Under the pieces are notes generated by a model, which was not told the origin of the DNA, searched no databases, and was given only the letters and a program-made list of their open reading frames with translations. Below are positions 60,383 to 64,000 of a DNA stretch of 64,000 bases, one piece after another. Source of the stretch: JAAEUB01 sp964550345. Lineage in GTDB: Bacteria; Pseudomonadota; Alphaproteobacteria; Rhodobacterales; Rhodobacteraceae. Each line of letters opens with the position of its first letter. The stretch's first letter is position 1. The DNA lies in assembly GCA_964550345.1 (NCBI GenBank), contig CAZJYZ010000001.1:124001-188000 (forward strand), given 5' to 3'. Both the position numbers and the translations under genes were made by a program.

Positions 60383-61384
60383 GTGAGTACGGAACACGAC
60401 GTGACATCAAAACCGCATGAGGTTTTGGCTGAATACCTGTCCACCGATCTGGAGCAGGTTGGCAAACTGATTCGCACCCGCATGGCGTCGGAACACGCGC
60501 CGCGCATTCCGGAAGTAACAGCCCATCTGGTTGGCGCTGGCGGTAAACGCCTCCGGCCCATGCTGACGCTCGCCGCTGCCCGGTTGTGCGGCTACGACGG
60601 CCCATTCCACATCCATTTGGCCGCAACTGTTGAGTTCATTCATACGGCAACGCTTTTGCACGATGATGTCGTAGATGAGAGCGCAAAACGCCGTGGACGC
60701 CCAACAGCCAACCTTCTGTGGGACAACAAGTCTAGCGTGCTGGTCGGCGATTACCTTTTTGCCCGTTCATTCCAATTGATGACCGATACCGGCAGCATAA
60801 AGGTGCTGGAAATTCTCTCAAACGCCTCGGCCACAATTGCAGAGGGCGAGGTGCTTCAGTTAACCGCAGCACAGGACCTGCGCACAAGCGAAGATACCTA
60901 TCTGAAAGTTGTACGCGGCAAAACCGCCGCATTGTTCTCGGCCGCAACCGAAGTTGGCGGGGTTATTGCCGGAGCTGATGAAGGCACTATTCGCGCCTTG
61001 CACGCATACGGCGACGCATTGGGCATCGCTTTCCAGATCGCGGATGATCTTCTGGATTATTGGGGCGGGGACGCTACCGGCAAAAACATCGGTGACGACT
61101 TTCGTGAACGCAAGCTAACTCTGCCGCTGATAAAGGCTGTCGCCAAAGCGGACGCAGCAGAACATGCATTCTGGGAGCGGGTGATTGAAAAGGGCAAGCA
61201 ACAGGACGGTGATCTGGAACATGCCCTGGCCCTGCTGGATCACCACAATGCCCTTGATGACACCCGCGCCGAGGCGGTTAACTGGGCGGACAAAGCTAAA
61301 TCAGCCTTGAACGGCCTGCCGGATGATCCCCTGCGGAAAATGTTGTCGGACATCGCTGATTACGTTGTCGAGCGGCTTAGATAG
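60383..61384 (+). CDS. ispB: Long-chain polyprenyl diphosphate synthase
   Basis: A 333-residue trans-prenyltransferase. The two aspartate-rich motifs are DDVVD (94-98) and DDLLD (about 229-233), with GKRLRP near residue 54-59 for isopentenyl diphosphate. It elongates farnesyl diphosphate to the ubiquinone side chain; ten isoprene units (Q10) are usual in this lineage, but chain length cannot be read here. The start is GTG at 60383; longer frames overlap DUF2007. A short ATAGC/GCTAT stem separates it from ispE. Confidence 0.9.
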   Translation: MSTEHDVTSKPHEVLAEYLSTDLEQVGKLIRTRMASEHAPRIPEVTAHLVGAGGKRLRPMLTLAAARLCGYDGPFHIHLAATVEFIHTATLLHDDVVDESAKRRGRPTANLLWDNKSSVLVGDYLFARSFQLMTDTGSIKVLEILSNASATIAEGEVLQLTAAQDLRTSEDTYLKVVRGKTAALFSAATEVGGVIAGADEGTIRALHAYGDALGIAFQIADDLLDYWGGDATGKNIGDDFRERKLTLPLIKAVAKADAAEHAFWERVIEKGKQQDGDLEHALALLDHHNALDDTRAEAVNWADKAKSALNGLPDDPLRKMLSDIADYVVERLR

Positions 61385-61413
61385 CTTTCACCGAGGTGCT
61401 ATTTCGCCAGTGT

Positions 61414-62244
61414 CTAGGAAAGTTGGACGGTATGCACCCACCAGTTTGGTTGGTCAGTTGCAAGGGTGCGCGCTGCCTGTTCGGCCTCTTCCTTTTGTAA
61501 AAAAAGCGCAAAGCAGGTGGCACCGGAGCCCGACATTCGCACCAATTGCGCCCCCTCCAATGCCCTAAGCGCAGAAAGAACTTTGCCGATTACAGGCTGC
61601 AGACTTATAGCGGGCTTTTCCAGATCATTCCGCTGTTTCGCCAGCCACTGAATGAAAGACCCGCTGTCTAGCTTCTTAGGCAGGTTGCGCGGCATTGGGG
61701 GGGCGTTTTTAGTCTCCAACGCTTTAAAAACCCCGGGCGTTGGAACTTCGACCCGTGGGTTGGCCAAAACGGCCCAAAGAAGGGGTAATCCAGATACCGG
61801 CGTCACGATCTCTCCAATCCCCTGCATGCGCGCCGCCTGACGCATGAGACACACCCGGATATCGGCCCCAAGCCCGGTCAGGCCAGGCGGCATCTCGCGC
61901 AATCCAGTCAAATCTGCCAGTGCCAGGGCGGTCGCCGCTGCATCCGAGGATCCGCCACCGATGCCAGCCGCAGCTGGCAGATGCTTGGAAAGTATGATTG
62001 CTGCTGGCTGGTCAAACAAAGCCGCAACGCGCATCACGAGGTTTTCTTCACCGGTGGGCACCCCTTCTGCCAAGGGGCCAATAACTTCCAGAGAAGCTTT
62101 GTCGGCCAATCTCACCGTTACCCTATCCCCAAGATCAGCAAACATCACAAGGGAATCCAGCAGGTGATATCCATCCTGCCTTTGCCCTGTGACATGTAAG
62201 GTCAGGTTGACCTTGGCGGGTGCAAAAACCTTAGCCGTCTTCAT
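61414..62244 (-). CDS. ispE: 4-diphosphocytidyl-2-C-methyl-D-erythritol kinase
   Basis: A 276-residue GHMP kinase of the non-mevalonate isoprenoid pathway. N-terminal APAKVNLTLHVTGQRQDGYHLL has the active-site Lys; the ATP loop LPAAAGIGGGSSDAA is at 89-103; the C-terminal motif is VRMSGSGATCFALF. It is convergent with ispB and its start overlaps the TPR gene by 14 nt. Confidence 0.95.
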   Translation of the reverse strand: MKTAKVFAPAKVNLTLHVTGQRQDGYHLLDSLVMFADLGDRVTVRLADKASLEVIGPLAEGVPTGEENLVMRVAALFDQPAAIILSKHLPAAAGIGGGSSDAAATALALADLTGLREMPPGLTGLGADIRVCLMRQAARMQGIGEIVTPVSGLPLLWAVLANPRVEVPTPGVFKALETKNAPPMPRNLPKKLDSGSFIQWLAKQRNDLEKPAISLQPVIGKVLSALRALEGAQLVRMSGSGATCFALFLQKEEAEQAARTLATDQPNWWVHTVQLS

Positions 62245-63961
62245 TCGAACGGATCAGCGGCTCGGCGCCTTCTTCCTCCAAAACTACATCCAGACCTACT
62301 TCAAGCTTACGCCGGATGCGTTCCGGGTCCAGCTCGTCCGGGTCTGTATCGTCGGTAATAAATGACAAAGCGCGGTTCCATTGGAATTCGGCCTCCAGCC
62401 GCCTGCCAACTGCCCAATACACGTCACCCAGATGGTCATTGATGACCGGGTCAACCGGTATCAACTCTACGGCGCGTTCCATCTGCACAACCGCTTCTTC
62501 ATAGCGGCCAAGACGGTAATAAACCCAGCCAAGACTATCAGTGATGTAGCCATCGGCGGGGCGTGCGGCCACTGCTCTTTCGATCATATCCAATGCCTCG
62601 TCAAAGTTCTGTCTTTGCTCGACAAAGGAATACCCAAGGTAGTTCAAAACCGAAGGCTGGTCGGGATTGAGGACAAGAGCTTTGCGGAAATCAGCCTCGG
62701 CCGGCGGCCATTGGTCAAGCTGTTCATGGCAAATGCCGCGCGCGAAATACAAAACCCATTCGCTGCTATTCGCTTCTTCATGGATCTGTATTGCCCGGTC
62801 ATAAGCTGGGATGGCTTCCTCGCAGCGGCTTAAAAATCTAAGCGTATCCCCAAGGATGTTGTGTACCTTCGGTGCATTGGGATGAGCCTGTGCAAGTTCC
62901 TGCATGACCTCAACAGCCTCGTCTGTTTGCCCCCAGCGGCGCAACGCTTCGGCACGCGAAAGAGCGGCGGTCAGGAACAATCGATCTGATTGCGGGATCT
63001 GCGCGTAAGCAGGAACCGCCAGCTCGTAACGCTCCATCATTTCAAGCAAAGTGGCCGAAAGCAAAGTTGCCTGATACAGGTCAGGCTTCAGAAATTCGGC
63101 CGTGCGGCTATATAGAAGCACAACATTTGGCTCGAGGTCGTTGGCCAGTGATTGTGCGACCGAAAGGAAAACATCTGCCAGCCCGTCACGTGGCGAGGAA
63201 ATAGCCGTGAACGCGATAGGCTTACCCGCCGCAAGCTCACTGCGTAGCAGTTGAATTTCTTTGTCACCACCGCCCGGAAAAGCTTTGTCTATCAGATCAA
63301 CCGCAGCCGGATTCCTCTCCAGCTCACTCAGGATTTGTGCGTAAATGAGGACACCATCGCGATTAAGCGGCAGGACTTCACCTGCCTCACCCGAGAATAT
63401 CTTTGCAGCTCCGTCAAAATCACCGGTCAAAGCCCGGGCAAGGCCGCTGTGATAGGACGCGAACTGGCCCGGATTCCGCAACTTTTCGAGAGAGGCGAAA
63501 GTCTCCAGCCCCTCAGCCACATTGCCCAAACCAACCTCTGCCCAGCCCCGAATAACAATATCAAGCGTTCCGCCGATGGTCGTACCCTTATCAAGCGCGG
63601 CCAGAATCGATGCCCAGTCCTCTGCCACGATCGCGTCTGCCAGCAAGACAAGCCCGGCGATCTGGTTGTCAGCGGCAAGCCCCTGAAGACGGCGCGCCAC
63701 GGGCACAGCCTCTTTGAATTTTCCCAGTCCGATTTCGGCTACCAAAAGCCCCTCCATCAGATCCAGATTTTCAGGGTCACGCGCCAAAGCACGGATGCCG
63801 TATTCAACATTGGCACTGAAATCGCCGACATAATCCGCGTGACGGGCGGCTAGATATGGTCCAGCGAACCCGTCCGCATGAACGGGGGCCATCAAGCCAA
63901 ACCCTGTTGTCATGGAAACGGCAAGAACAGGCAAAAAGCGGAAAGGTCGGGGAAAGGGCAA
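62231..63961 (-). CDS. Exported TPR-repeat protein
   Basis: A 576-residue protein with a signal peptide of about 29 residues (APVHA-DG) and roughly eight to ten tetratricopeptide repeats; clear units lie at about residues 35-70, 360-400 and 435-520 (for example NYLGYSFVEQRQNFDEALDM and DSLGWVYYRLGRYEEAVVQ). TPR superhelices serve as protein-binding scaffolds, here probably in the periplasm. The start is TTG at 63961 with a GAGG box; the next ATG would destroy the signal peptide. Confidence 0.85.
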   Translation of the reverse strand: MPFPRPFRFLPVLAVSMTTGFGLMAPVHADGFAGPYLAARHADYVGDFSANVEYGIRALARDPENLDLMEGLLVAEIGLGKFKEAVPVARRLQGLAADNQIAGLVLLADAIVAEDWASILAALDKGTTIGGTLDIVIRGWAEVGLGNVAEGLETFASLEKLRNPGQFASYHSGLARALTGDFDGAAKIFSGEAGEVLPLNRDGVLIYAQILSELERNPAAVDLIDKAFPGGGDKEIQLLRSELAAGKPIAFTAISSPRDGLADVFLSVAQSLANDLEPNVVLLYSRTAEFLKPDLYQATLLSATLLEMMERYELAVPAYAQIPQSDRLFLTAALSRAEALRRWGQTDEAVEVMQELAQAHPNAPKVHNILGDTLRFLSRCEEAIPAYDRAIQIHEEANSSEWVLYFARGICHEQLDQWPPAEADFRKALVLNPDQPSVLNYLGYSFVEQRQNFDEALDMIERAVAARPADGYITDSLGWVYYRLGRYEEAVVQMERAVELIPVDPVINDHLGDVYWAVGRRLEAEFQWNRALSFITDDTDPDELDPERIRRKLEVGLDVVLEEEGAEPLIRSNEDG

Positions 63962-64000
63962 AGGGGCCTCATAGGTCAGAAACTTGACCCCAAACCTAGT

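Noticed and set aside
1..64000. CRISPR arrays, tRNA/rRNA genes, insertion sequences, prophage or integrated elements
   Set aside because: No regularly spaced repeats, transposase or integrase frames, or tRNA-like cloverleafs were seen by eye; a covariance-model scan would be needed to exclude small RNAs.

Overview
The window looks like chromosomal DNA of an alphaproteobacterium, most likely a member of the Rhodobacterales (Roseobacter/Rhodobacter relatives). The call rests on gene content and order: xdhABC next to a BMP-type purine/nucleoside ABC transporter, two phosphatases of a largely alphaproteobacterial HAD family, a DUF4175 (TIGR02302-like) protein next to lysA, argH divergent from a TlpA thioredoxin, DUF2161, a TRAP dicarboxylate transporter with DctB/DctD-like regulators, and GC-rich intergenic hairpins ending in an 'ATATTTG..CAAGA' tail. 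The genus cannot be fixed from the sequence. No tRNA, rRNA, CRISPR array, prophage, insertion sequence or integrase was seen.

Layout. 1-157: start of dnaE (minus strand, cut by the window edge). 514-9801: purine catabolism and uptake (xdhA, xdhB, xdhC, ABC ATPase, two permeases, BMP binding protein), tightly overlapping and closed by a strong terminator. 9934-11596: secreted EF-hand protein and an FAD amine/amino-acid oxidoreductase. 11682-18163: DctB-like kinase and DctD-like regulator followed by a DctPQM TRAP transporter, with a palindromic operator between regulator and transporter. 18326-18997: NnrU-like membrane protein. 19131-23500: phosphonate/phosphite-type transporter (phnD, phnC, two phnE) coupled to a HAD hydrolase. 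23817-30163: complete peptide/opine-type ABC transporter, convergent with a formylglycine-type hydrolase close to phosphonate monoester hydrolases. 31852-33860: secreted lipase-like hydrolase and a bactofilin-like membrane protein. 34037-36101: groESL with a CIRCE element. 36168-46358: housekeeping and mixed genes (DUF2161, Mn pyrophosphatase, HAD hydrolase, MaoC hydratase, ribF, GNAT-like protein, YcgN-like protein, threonine aldolase, hydrolase, DsbA-fold isomerase, prs, H-type lectin). 46454-54352: MFS exporter, DUF4175 protein, lysA, DUF2834 protein, a short LptM-like lipoprotein, argH, tlpA. 54459-63961: tag, an EAL phosphodiesterase, phaA-phaB polyhydroxybutyrate genes, EamA exporter, DUF465, a methyltransferase, DUF2007, polyprenyl diphosphate synthase, ispE and a TPR protein.

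The window is dominated by scavenging systems: purines, dicarboxylates, organophosphorus compounds and peptides, each with a periplasmic binding protein and a matching enzyme or regulator. Three unrelated transporters (TRAP, Phn, Opp) have a stable stem-loop directly after the binding-protein gene, which would explain high binding-protein output from a polycistronic message. The main oddities are a DctD-like regulator that has lost both the sigma-54 contact loop and the Walker A lysine, HAD enzymes without the usual second aspartate (one in the phn operon), candidate PhaR operators around phaA/phaB, and a 34-residue lipoprotein between argH and lysA.
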